Source: Chryseobacterium indoltheticum
Lineage (GTDB): Bacteria > Bacteroidota > Bacteroidia > Flavobacteriales > Weeksellaceae
Reading direction: 5' to 3'
DNA: 64,000 nucleotides
Assembly: GCF_003815915.1 (NCBI RefSeq)
Contig: NZ_CP033929.1
Span: forward strand, 186,001 to 250,000
The notes under the pieces were generated by a model. That model was given only the letters and a program-made list of their open reading frames with translations, had not been told where the DNA came from and did not search any database. Position numbers and translations under genes: made by a program. Positions 1 to 7,669 of this stretch are shown here, one piece after another. Numbering within the stretch: position 1 is the stretch's first letter; every line of letters begins with the position of its first letter.

Positions 1-798
1 TACAAAAACAGGCTCTACCGTATCATTAAGCCTGACTAAAGTATAACCAAAACTTTGAGCTCCTGCATCAGAAATTGATTTTAAAATGCTCAACGGCTCA
101 TCGCTGTTCAACCCTGGAATAATAGGAGCCACCATAACATGAACGGGGATATTGTTTTCAGAAAGAACTTCGATTGCCTTCAGTTTATTGTTTGCCGTAC
201 TTGTTCTGGGTTCCATCTTCCTGCGCAAATCTTCATTGATTGTCGGGATGCTCAATGATACAGAAACTAAATTTTGCTCCGCCAGAGGCTTCAGGATATC
301 CAGATCACGCAGAACCAAAGCATTTTTTGTCAAAACGTTTACCGGATGCCTGTAATCCAGGCAAACCTTTAACAATTGTCTGGTGATTTCAAATTGTCTT
401 TCTGCCGGCTGATAACAATCGGTGTTTCCCGACATTAAAATGGGTTCAGGTTTATAGCCTCTCTTTCTGAAAAATTTCTCCAATAATTCGGGAGCATTTT
501 TCTTGACCATGATCTTTCTTTCAAAATCAATTCCGGCACTGTAGCCCCAGTATTCGTGGGTTGGTCTCGCAAAGCAATAAGAACATCCATGTTCACAACC
601 CTGATAAGGATTCATCGAGTATTCCATCGGTAAATCTTCGCTTTTAACCTGATTAACAATCGTTTTGGGAAATACTTCGGTAAAAGAAGTTTTTATGATG
701 TCGAAATCTTCATCTTCAGGCTCAAAAGTAAATCTGTCGAAACGGTTAATTACATTTCGCTGAGCACCTTGTCCTTTTATGATATTTTCGTTCTGCAT
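1..798 (-). CDS. Radical SAM protein, PA0069/SplB-like family (C-terminus cut off)
   Basis: Partial at the left edge: about 266 N-terminal codons are present. The protein starts MQNENIIKGQGAQRN at an ATG at 796-798. Near residue 68 it has the 4Fe-4S radical-SAM motif CxxxCxxC (CEHGCSYC), followed by FARPTHEYWGY. This arrangement is typical of the PA0069/Rv2578c family of radical SAM proteins, which resemble spore photoproduct lyase. The motif implies SAM cleavage by an iron-sulfur cluster; the substrate of the family is not known to me. Downstream text such as MSGNTDCYQPAE and VNVLTKN fits a TIM-barrel radical SAM fold. Family assignment is fairly sure; no specific reaction is claimed. Confidence 0.85.
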   Translation of the reverse strand, partial: MQNENIIKGQGAQRNVINRFDRFTFEPEDEDFDIIKTSFTEVFPKTIVNQVKSEDLPMEYSMNPYQGCEHGCSYCFARPTHEYWGYSAGIDFERKIMVKKNAPELLEKFFRKRGYKPEPILMSGNTDCYQPAERQFEITRQLLKVCLDYRHPVNVLTKNALVLRDLDILKPLAEQNLVSVSLSIPTINEDLRRKMEPRTSTANNKLKAIEVLSENNIPVHVMVAPIIPGLNSDEPLSILKSISDAGAQSFGYTLVRLNDTVEPVFV

Positions 799-861
799 TT
801 CTATGTAAAATTATAAAGCTTTGTTTTAAAAATAATAAGTTTTACGACAAAAGTTTTCCAC

Positions 862-890
862 AAAAAAAATCCAACACCAAAAATTTGGAT
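862..890 (-). terminator. Terminator of the 63-aa membrane protein gene
   Basis: A six-base stem (ATCCAA at 869-874, TTGGAT at 885-890) is followed on the minus strand by a run of T (complement of 862-869). It sits just downstream of the stop codon at 926. The stem is short, so this is moderate evidence. Confidence 0.45.
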
Positions 891-925
891 GCCGGACTTC
901 AAAAATCTATATCTATTTATTACTT

Positions 926-1117
926 TTATTTGAATGCGTAGAACTCAATACCATGATCGTCATCATCATTTTTTCTATCAAAATGTCTGTGATGATCAGA
1001 ATAGTACTCGTTATATTTTTTATGTTTTTTACCTAAAATTTTCTTTACGCTTAAAAAACTTAATACCGCCAAAAGGCCAACTCCTCCTGCCAGTAAAACT
1101 CCAACTTCTTTTTTCAT
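926..1117 (-). CDS. Small single-pass membrane protein, unknown function
   Basis: 63 residues. Residues 6-28 (GVLLAGGVGLLAVLSFLSVKKIL) form one hydrophobic segment, followed by a Lys/His/Asp-rich tail with HDHHRHF-like and NDDDDHG stretches that could bind metal. The minus frame is preferred over the overlapping plus-strand frame at 934-1173 because it has a coherent membrane-plus-charged-tail design and a terminator right after it. I do not recognise a family. Membrane location is inferred from the hydrophobic segment; the His/Asp tail is suggestive only. Confidence 0.55.
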   Translation of the reverse strand: MKKEVGVLLAGGVGLLAVLSFLSVKKILGKKHKKYNEYYSDHHRHFDRKNDDDDHGIEFYAFK

Positions 1118-1262
1118 TTTTTTTACGATTTGTATTTTTATATCAAATAGTATACCTATTTATATTTATGTAATAAAAATTTTCGTTAAATCTACATCTA
1201 TATTTTGTTAATATATACTTCATTATGGTTTAATAATTGTAGTATAAACTAAAAATATTATT

Positions 1263-1607
1263 ATGGAACATTCAGAAAATAACGACCAAATGACAACCCT
1301 GAGTCAGGTTATGGAAACCCTGCGAAAAAGAGGGGTTCACAAAGAATTCAGAATGAATGATGAATGTCAAATGAAGTATGATAACTCTGAAAAAAACTAT
1401 ACTCCAGAGGAATTATTAATCCTGAAAACATACCGTTTTGAAGGCGACAGTAATCCGGATGATAACGTTGCCTTGTATGTATTGCAGGATAATGAACAAA
1501 ATTTAGGAATTATCATTGATTCTTATGGTGCAGACAGCAATTATTCAGGTGAAGAATTTGACACTTTCCTTCGTGCTATTCCGATTCAGGAAAGCGACGA
1601 ATACTAA
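1263..1607 (+). CDS. Conserved small acidic protein (often labelled phosphoribosylpyrophosphate synthetase-like)
   Basis: 114 residues, acidic and soluble, without signal peptide or membrane segment. The pattern (a leading helix TLSQVMETLRKRG, then FRMNDECQMKYDN, EELLILKTYRFEGDSNPDD and LGIIIDSYGAD) matches a small Bacteroidota family that databases often name phosphoribosylpyrophosphate synthetase. The chain is far too short for PRPP synthetase and has no PRPP-binding loop, so that name should not be read as a function. It stands alone and ends at a clear terminator whose loop reaches the stop codon of the convergent gene. The real role is unknown. Confidence 0.7.
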   Translation: MEHSENNDQMTTLSQVMETLRKRGVHKEFRMNDECQMKYDNSEKNYTPEELLILKTYRFEGDSNPDDNVALYVLQDNEQNLGIIIDSYGADSNYSGEEFDTFLRAIPIQESDEY

Positions 1608-1635
1608 ATAAAAATTTATTTTAAATATAGAATCC

Positions 1636-1662
1636 CCCGAAATTATTCAGTTTCGGGTTTTT
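1636..1662 (+). terminator. Rho-independent terminator after the 114-aa gene
   Basis: Perfect seven-base stem CCCGAAA / TTTCGGG (1636-1642, 1651-1657) with an eight-base loop and a T-rich tail. It overlaps the stop codon of the convergent AsmA-like gene (ends at 1643), so the two transcripts meet here. Confidence 0.8.
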
Positions 1663-4351
1663 CTTTTTTCTTGAATATCTTTTTAAACAGTTCTTTCTTT
1701 TCTTTTGATGTTTCAGTTTTCTTTTCCTCAGTTGGCGTATCTGTATTGGTTTTAGGTGTCGCTAATTCTTTGGAAATATCTTGCTTGGCCTGCTTCACAG
1801 AATTTTTCACATCTTTTACACTACCTTTTACATCCTTTACGGTATTTACTGCTCCTTCAACGGTTTTTTTAGTTTTGTCTATATTGATACCGATCAATGT
1901 TTTCTTCAAACCGTCTTCAATCCCTTTCCAGAACATATTGAAAAAAGATTTTGTAGGATCTCTTTCTACTCCTTCCACGATAACAGATTCGGGAAGTTTA
2001 TCAGAGTCTGTTTTGATAAAAACATTCGCAACGGCACTTAAAAAACCTTTTTTCTCTTTACTTTCTTTATCTAAAATCGAAATTTTAAGATCTTTATGCT
2101 TAAGATTAAATGCACCACCAATTCCTTTTGGGTTTCCTTTAAAATCGAACAGCATTTCCTGTATCGTTCCGGTCGCCGAAACACTTAAATAAGGAACTAT
2201 AAAAGAATTGAGTGCTCTCGCAGGAATATTTATCAATTTCCCAGAAATAGAAAAACGGTCACCAAGATCTGCTGTATTAAAGCCCCAATTAACAGAAAGT
2301 GGCGAAGTCTCCATAAAGTCACAATTTATTTTTATGGCAACCTGAGTAGACTTACCTTTCATTTTAGCAGAATTCAGATTTTTCACATTCATGTTAAAAT
2401 TGGTAAAAATCAATTTTCCCGGCCCGTCGCTTTTGGGAGTATCTTCTTCGTATTCTAAAACTGAATTTTTCAGATTGAGATTAGCAATATACATCGGCAT
2501 TTTGATCGATCTCAACAGTTTAGAATACAAAGGCTTTTCTTTGGGATCATCGGCAGGAATTTTACTTCGGAAAATATTGGCATTTGCAGAATTGATAGTA
2601 ACATTTGAGGCATTAATAAATTTATTTGCTGAAAAAAAGTCCCAACTTCCCTGCGCAGAAATCTGCTTCACTTTTATATCATATAAATCACTTTCTACGG
2701 GAATCATTCTGATAAACTGAGCTCGCGAAACCAATGGCGTCATTGCAAATTGATCAACTTCAATTTTATTTTTGGTTACAGCCAAAGCTCCGACATTCAT
2801 TTTATAGAATTTTGTTGTATAGATGAAATTTTTGGTTGTAAGTGCATAATCTTTTATCTTCACTGCCATTCCGTTTTTGGTGGCATTTTCTACTAACTCA
2901 AGTTGGTTTACCGTCGCATTTAGTGCATTGAAAGTCAGCGGTTGTTTGTCGCTTTCGTAAGTAATATTTGAATTCTTAAGTGATATTTTCCCTACCAGAA
3001 TCGGAAACTCAATTCCTTTAACAGCTATCTTTTTCTTTGGAACAGCGTTTCCTGCAGTAATTTTACCGTTAATCCCGTCAATCAGAAGATCTTTAACGTC
3101 GAGATTTAATTTTTTATCAACAAATTTAAAATCATTAATATTAAACTGAATAAGGTTGGTTTTAAAATCCATTACCATTTTTGGCGAGTTGCCAGGCTTT
3201 GCAACCATATTTTTTATTTGTCCGCCTTTAGGATTCAAATTAAAACTTTCAACAGAAATATTTTGCTGATCATTATAGTGAATCCCTTTTCCGGCAATTT
3301 TAAAATCTTTATACAGCACCGGAATTACCTCCTGCGAGCTTTCTTTGGAAAATTCTAATTTATTGATATTAACACTTAAATCTTCAGCAAAAAACAAATC
3401 AGTATCATTAGGTTTTAACACTTGAATTTTAGCATTACTCAACTGTATATCATCTAAATTTAGCTCAAAATTTCTTTTTTTCTCTGCTTTTTTTATCGCA
3501 GAAACTCCTGTTGTATAAATTTTCACAAAAGGATTCTGAAAATTTGCATTGGCCAATGAAACTTTATTTTTTTTCAGAACAATATCCTTAAAATTCATTT
3601 TAGGAATACTGAATTGATACATTTGAGTTTTTTTAGGATAACTTTTCTTAAACTGCTCGAACGAAATAAGTGGTGTCAGCTGAAAGTTTTCAACAGACAT
3701 TTGCCCGTTCGCTGTAGTAATCTTATCAATTTTTATCGTGTAAATATCATCCGGCTGAAAGAAAAAATCTCTGCCTCGAATGCTGTAACGATCAAAAACA
3801 ACAGGAAGTTTATTTTCTACAGATTCTTCTGTCATCTGTAGATTTTCCACATACAGATCAAGCTGATCAACGCCTACAAATTTCTGCTTGGTATGTTTAA
3901 AAATATTGATTGTTCCTTTATTGATTCTGATATTTTCAAAATTAACCGGATTTGGTTTTTTTCCGGTTTTTTTATCGACAGGTTTTGCCAGAATAATATT
4001 AAGATTCGGCTTTGAAAGCAATAAATCCGAAGAACTTATGGTCTTATTAAACAACGCATCGTAAATTCCGAAACGACTGATCTTTAAAGTATCAATTGTT
4101 CCCTGAAGCCCTATGACGTTTATGTTTTGTGGATCTTTATTGTTGACCGTAATTCCGGATGCAAATATATTTCCGGTTCCAAGATCAACATCGAGCGATT
4201 TGTACGAAACTTTATAATCTGTATTTTTTTTGATGTAATTGGGTAATTGGGTTTTAAGCCATATATTAAGTCCGAAATTAGCAAGCAGTACGAGGCCGAA
4301 AATAATTCCCAGACCTATCAAAAGCTTTTTAACCCAAGGTTTTTTCATCAT
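1643..4351 (-). CDS. AsmA-like / DUF748-type inner-membrane-anchored protein
   Basis: 902 residues. One membrane helix lies near residues 9-31 (LLIGLGIIFGLVLLANFGL), followed by a very long periplasmic region rich in beta strands. Repeated phrases such as LLLSKPNLNI, SNITYESDKQPLTFNALNA and VLEYEEDTPKSDGPGKLIFTNFN are typical of AsmA/TamB-like repeating beta-groove proteins. Family members are linked to outer-membrane lipid transport and homeostasis. The last 60 or so residues are a Lys/Glu/Thr-rich low-complexity tail (VKDVKGSVKDVKNSVKQAK). The gene lies 22 bp downstream of the DUF2797 gene on the same strand and may be co-transcribed with it. Family is inferred from architecture; substrate unknown. 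Confidence 0.75.
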   Translation of the reverse strand: MMKKPWVKKLLIGLGIIFGLVLLANFGLNIWLKTQLPNYIKKNTDYKVSYKSLDVDLGTGNIFASGITVNNKDPQNINVIGLQGTIDTLKISRFGIYDALFNKTISSSDLLLSKPNLNIILAKPVDKKTGKKPNPVNFENIRINKGTINIFKHTKQKFVGVDQLDLYVENLQMTEESVENKLPVVFDRYSIRGRDFFFQPDDIYTIKIDKITTANGQMSVENFQLTPLISFEQFKKSYPKKTQMYQFSIPKMNFKDIVLKKNKVSLANANFQNPFVKIYTTGVSAIKKAEKKRNFELNLDDIQLSNAKIQVLKPNDTDLFFAEDLSVNINKLEFSKESSQEVIPVLYKDFKIAGKGIHYNDQQNISVESFNLNPKGGQIKNMVAKPGNSPKMVMDFKTNLIQFNINDFKFVDKKLNLDVKDLLIDGINGKITAGNAVPKKKIAVKGIEFPILVGKISLKNSNITYESDKQPLTFNALNATVNQLELVENATKNGMAVKIKDYALTTKNFIYTTKFYKMNVGALAVTKNKIEVDQFAMTPLVSRAQFIRMIPVESDLYDIKVKQISAQGSWDFFSANKFINASNVTINSANANIFRSKIPADDPKEKPLYSKLLRSIKMPMYIANLNLKNSVLEYEEDTPKSDGPGKLIFTNFNMNVKNLNSAKMKGKSTQVAIKINCDFMETSPLSVNWGFNTADLGDRFSISGKLINIPARALNSFIVPYLSVSATGTIQEMLFDFKGNPKGIGGAFNLKHKDLKISILDKESKEKKGFLSAVANVFIKTDSDKLPESVIVEGVERDPTKSFFNMFWKGIEDGLKKTLIGINIDKTKKTVEGAVNTVKDVKGSVKDVKNSVKQAKQDISKELATPKTNTDTPTEEKKTETSKEKKELFKKIFKKKEKPETE

Positions 4352-4373
4352 TATAAAGTTTTAATACATACAA

Positions 4374-5171
4374 TTAATTTTTTACAGTCAACTCAATTAC
4401 ATACCCTTCATGTCCTCTGACATTTATAAAATTACCTCCTTCAAAACTCAGATATTGACCTTTAATACCGTTCAGTTTTGCAGTAAATTCAGGCTTTTTA
4501 TCCAGCGTAAAAGATGTAATCTTTTCAGGCTTTGAAAAAGGATAATCAAACTTCCACATATCTTCACCTTCAGAATAGAATTTCTGAAAATCTTCAGGGA
4601 AATATTCTCTTATTTTCCGCTGAAAATCTGCCAAATCTATGTCATCTTCATAATCGTCCTGCAACATTTTTCTCCAGTTCGTTTTATCAGGAAGATGATC
4701 TTTCAAGGCAACTTCTATCATTCCTGCTTCGTATCGGTTTTCTGTTCTCGCGATCGGTAAAGCAAATGTTGCGCCCTGATCGATCCATCGGGTAGGAATT
4801 TGTGTATTTCGCGTCACACCCACTTTCACATCTCCTGTATATGCCAGATATACGGTATGCGGCTGCAATTGGATTTGTCTTTCTACATCTAAATCTCTTT
4901 CACCAATTCCCAAATGCGCTGTAGACAGCTCAGGACGGATAATTGTATCGCTTGCATAAGGACTTTCGAAAAAACAGCTTTTACAAAATCCCATTCTGTA
5001 AATGGTCTTATCTAATCCGCAATTTACACACTGAAAACCTGTATGTTTTATAGTTATTTCTTTTCCAAATAATTCATTCATGTGGATAAGATCTCCAGAA
5101 AGATTTAGATAATATTGTATCGGTTGATCGTCATAGGTTGTCATTTTCAATATTTGTCCGGAAAACTGCAT
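4374..5171 (-). CDS. DUF2797 domain-containing zinc-finger protein
   Basis: 265 residues. Four cysteines in two CxxC pairs (C48, C51, C63, C66: CVNC and CKSC) form a probable zinc knuckle. Next comes the conserved core THLGIGERDLDVERQ-like, then YLAYTGDVKVGVTRNTQIPTRWIDQGA, which is diagnostic of DUF2797. That second segment resembles the GIY-YIG nuclease start (YTG...K.GVT), as noted for this family, but nuclease activity is unproven. It is a soluble cytoplasmic protein, probably first gene of a two-gene unit with the AsmA-like gene. Function is unknown. Confidence 0.85.
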   Translation of the reverse strand: MQFSGQILKMTTYDDQPIQYYLNLSGDLIHMNELFGKEITIKHTGFQCVNCGLDKTIYRMGFCKSCFFESPYASDTIIRPELSTAHLGIGERDLDVERQIQLQPHTVYLAYTGDVKVGVTRNTQIPTRWIDQGATFALPIARTENRYEAGMIEVALKDHLPDKTNWRKMLQDDYEDDIDLADFQRKIREYFPEDFQKFYSEGEDMWKFDYPFSKPEKITSFTLDKKPEFTAKLNGIKGQYLSFEGGNFINVRGHEGYVIELTVKN

Positions 5172-5263
5172 TTCAAAAAATTTTAATTATGATATAAATG
5201 TAAACTTTTTTAGTCATTTAAAAATAAATTCCTAACTTCACTATCACTAAAAACATAAAAAAG

Positions 5264-6079
5264 ATGAAAAAAATCTATTCTATCTTGTCAATATTATTGA
5301 CATCATTACTTGTTGCACAAACTACTATTTATTCGGAGGATTTCGGAACTCCTACCGCAACAACTTTACTGACAGCTTATTCGGGATACCAAAACAGTAG
5401 TCCGATCATGTATTCAGGAACTGCAGATGTAAGAACCTCTAGTCCATCAGTAGGCTATGCTGGAGCAAGTGGCAGTGGATGTGTATTTTTAGGAGAAGTT
5501 ACTACAACCTCAGGAAACCCTGCAAAAACATTGATGATTGAAGGGATAAACACTTCCAATTATATGGGTATTTCAATGACGCTTGGTCATCAAAAGAGCA
5601 CAAATGCTTCAAGTAACGAACTTACTATCGAAGTAAGCGCTAATGGAACAACCTGGACACCATTAACTTATACAAGACCTACAGGCTCCGGAACATCAAA
5701 TTGGATATTGATAAGCCCCACCGGAATAATACCCGCAACTACCAATTTGAGAATCAGATTAACCAATGTTTTAGATTCTAATGTAGGTTTTAGAATTGAT
5801 GATATAAAGTTGACAGGAACTGCTGGTACTTTAGCGACTAATGAAAACAACAAAAAGGGATTTAATATCTATCCTACTTCTGTAAGTAATGGTAAAATTT
5901 TTATTACTTCAAGTAAAAATTCTGATAAAAAAGTGAAAATCTTCGATCAAACAGGAAGATTACTCATTAGTAAAACAGTTAAAAGCGAAGTAAACGTTTC
6001 TGAATTACCAAAAGGAATTTACATTCTAAATGTTGAGGAGAACGAAGCAGCTGTATCTAAAAAAGTACTGATCAAATAA
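5264..6079 (+). CDS. Secreted protein with T9SS type A sorting domain
   Basis: 271 residues. N-terminal Sec signal peptide (MKKIYSILSILLTSLLVAQ). Residues about 20-185 are a Ser/Thr/Gly-rich beta domain (SEDFGTPTATT start, FRIDDIKLTG end) resembling the choice-of-anchor or jelly-roll modules common in Bacteroidota exoproteins. The final ~75 residues (GFNIYPTSVSNGKIFI ... KVKIFDQTGRLL ... ELPKGIYILNV ... KVLIK) are the type A sorting tail read by the type IX secretion system. The protein is therefore predicted to cross the outer membrane and be released or attached at the surface. No catalytic motif is visible; the ligand is unknown. Confidence 0.9.
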   Translation: MKKIYSILSILLTSLLVAQTTIYSEDFGTPTATTLLTAYSGYQNSSPIMYSGTADVRTSSPSVGYAGASGSGCVFLGEVTTTSGNPAKTLMIEGINTSNYMGISMTLGHQKSTNASSNELTIEVSANGTTWTPLTYTRPTGSGTSNWILISPTGIIPATTNLRIRLTNVLDSNVGFRIDDIKLTGTAGTLATNENNKKGFNIYPTSVSNGKIFITSSKNSDKKVKIFDQTGRLLISKTVKSEVNVSELPKGIYILNVEENEAAVSKKVLIK

Positions 6080-6100
6080 TAAAAATCATTTAAACATAAA

Positions 6101-6131
6101 AGAATCTCAATGTTTTATTGAGATTCTTTTT
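6101..6131 (+). terminator. Rho-independent terminator after the T9SS protein gene
   Basis: Perfect 11-base stem AGAATCTCAAT / ATTGAGATTCT (6101-6111, 6117-6127), five-base loop, followed by T-rich sequence. Confidence 0.85.
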
Positions 6132-6167
6132 CAGTTTATGGATATATTTGTAAAAGAAACTTAGCAA

Positions 6168-7190
6168 ATGATTTATCTCGTAACAGGAGGAAGCGGATTT
6201 ATTGGTTCTCATTTGATAGAAAAATTATTGAAAGAAGGACATTCTGTCATAAACATTGACAATTTTGATAATTTTTACGATTATAAGATAAAAATTAAAA
6301 ATACTTTAGATTCTGTTGAAAAAAACATTGATTTTGAATTTTCCGAAAAAGAAAATGATATTCAAAATTTAATTTCAATTTCAAAATCAGAACATTACAC
6401 TTTATATTTCCAGGATATCAGAGACCAAAAAGGTTTAGAGAAAATATTTCACAATCATCAAATTGATTTTATCATCCATTTAGCTGCTCTTGCTGGCGTA
6501 AGACCGTCTATTGAAAGACCTTTAGAATATGAAGAAGTGAATGTACGGGGTACGATGAATCTTTGGGAACTGTGTAATCAATTCGGGATAAAAAAATTCA
6601 TCTGCGCCTCATCATCAAGTGTATACGGCAACAATGAGAAAATTCCTTTTTGTGAAACTGATAATGTAGATCAACCTATTTCACCGTATGCAGCGACAAA
6701 AAAAAGTGGGGAGATTTTAGGTCACGTTTATCACAGTTTATATGGAATAGACATGATTCAGCTTAGGTTTTTCACGGTTTACGGACCAAGGCAAAGACCT
6801 GATTTAGCCATTCATAAATTTACAAAACTCATTTCAGAAAACAAAGAAATCCCTTTCTACGGCGACGGAAACACAGCAAGAGATTATACTTATATAGACG
6901 ACATCATTGATGGAATACTAAAATCAATAGATTATCTTGAGAAAAATTCCGACATCTATGAAATTATTAATTTAGGCGAAAATGAAGTAGTCACTTTAAT
7001 TGAAATGTTGTCAGAAATTGAAAAAAATCTTAATAAAACTGCCATCAGAAAAATACTGCCACTTCAGCCGGGTGACGTACAGAAAACCAGCGCTGACATT
7101 ACAAAAGCACAAAATTTAATAGGTTACAAACCAGTCACAAACTTCCAAAATGGCACAAAAAAATTTGTGGAATGGTTTTTGAGAAAATGA
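6168..7190 (+). CDS. NAD-dependent sugar-nucleotide epimerase (UDP-glucuronate 4-epimerase-like)
   Basis: 340 residues, extended short-chain dehydrogenase fold. The NAD-binding glycine motif GGSGFIG is at residues 7-13 and the catalytic YxxxK at Y174/K178 (SPYAATKKSGE), with the preceding SSSSVYG serine cluster. HLAALAGVRPSIERP and LRFFTVYGPRQRPDLAIHKF are characteristic of UDP-glucuronate epimerases (CapI/WbpP-like) rather than GalE. The enzyme would interconvert UDP-hexuronic acids or hexoses for surface polysaccharide or LPS. It stands alone, with no glycosyltransferase neighbours in the window, so the pathway cannot be deduced. Fold is certain, substrate inferred. Confidence 0.85.
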   Translation: MIYLVTGGSGFIGSHLIEKLLKEGHSVINIDNFDNFYDYKIKIKNTLDSVEKNIDFEFSEKENDIQNLISISKSEHYTLYFQDIRDQKGLEKIFHNHQIDFIIHLAALAGVRPSIERPLEYEEVNVRGTMNLWELCNQFGIKKFICASSSSVYGNNEKIPFCETDNVDQPISPYAATKKSGEILGHVYHSLYGIDMIQLRFFTVYGPRQRPDLAIHKFTKLISENKEIPFYGDGNTARDYTYIDDIIDGILKSIDYLEKNSDIYEIINLGENEVVTLIEMLSEIEKNLNKTAIRKILPLQPGDVQKTSADITKAQNLIGYKPVTNFQNGTKKFVEWFLRK

Positions 7191-7306
7191 CATCAATCTA
7201 CTGCGCCTGCACACTTACATGCATCTGCAGTGAAATATAGACAAAGTTTAACAAAAAGAATTGAAAATCAATTCATAAAAAAAGTTTATAATATAACCTA
7301 TTTTTA

Positions 7307-7314
7307 TACTTTTG
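7307..7314 (+). promoter_or_regulatory. Bacteroidota -7 box (TACTTTTG) of the DUF2795 gene
   Basis: Exact match to TAnnTTTG, 16 bases before the ATG at 7331. A TTTA at 7285-7288 is a weak candidate -33 element (18-base spacing). Confidence 0.55.
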
Positions 7315-7330
7315 CAAAAAATAATAAATT

Positions 7331-7552
7331 ATGTACTGGACATTAGAATTAGCTTCATATCTAAGCGACGCACCTTGGCCGATGACAAAAGCAGAACTTA
7401 TCGACTATGCAATCAGAACTGGTGCACCAATGGAAGTGGTAGAAAACCTTCAGGCAATTGAAGACGAAGGAGAAATTTACGATGCTATCGACGAAATTTG
7501 GAGCGATTATCCAACAGATGAAGATTATCTTTGGAACGAAGACGAATATTAA
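7331..7552 (+). CDS. DUF2795 domain-containing small acidic protein
   Basis: 73 residues. MYWTLELASYLSDAPWPMTKAELIDYAIRTGA-type text (helical, with an aromatic start) is typical of DUF2795, and the C-terminal YDAIDEIWSDYPTDEDYLW is very acidic. The family is small, cytosolic and widespread in Bacteroidota; its function is not known to me. It has its own promoter and terminator, so it is probably a single-gene transcript directly ahead of secA. Confidence 0.8.
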   Translation: MYWTLELASYLSDAPWPMTKAELIDYAIRTGAPMEVVENLQAIEDEGEIYDAIDEIWSDYPTDEDYLWNEDEY

Positions 7553-7563
7553 TGAAAAGCATT

Positions 7564-7594
7564 AAGCTTTAGGTGGTATACTTAAAGCTTTTTT
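7564..7594 (+). terminator. Rho-independent terminator after the DUF2795 gene
   Basis: Perfect eight-base stem AAGCTTTA / TAAAGCTT (7564-7571, 7583-7590) followed by TTTT. Confidence 0.7.
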
Positions 7595-7669
7595 AAATAT
7601 ATAATACACACCAAAGCGTGTAATTTTAATATGCTTAAAGCAATAAGCTTTGAGCTTAAATCAAATTCT

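Noticed and set aside
934..1173. 79-codon plus-strand frame opposite the small membrane protein
   Set aside because: It is antisense to a better minus-strand gene; its composition is that of a complement (Phe/Tyr/His-rich) and it has no start context.
5668..5853. Minus-strand frame within the T9SS protein gene
   Set aside because: Shadow of a real gene with a clear signal peptide and sorting tail.
7631..7669. Upstream start adding 13 residues to SecA
   Set aside because: The added residues do not resemble the SecA N-terminus; ATG 7670 gives the family start.
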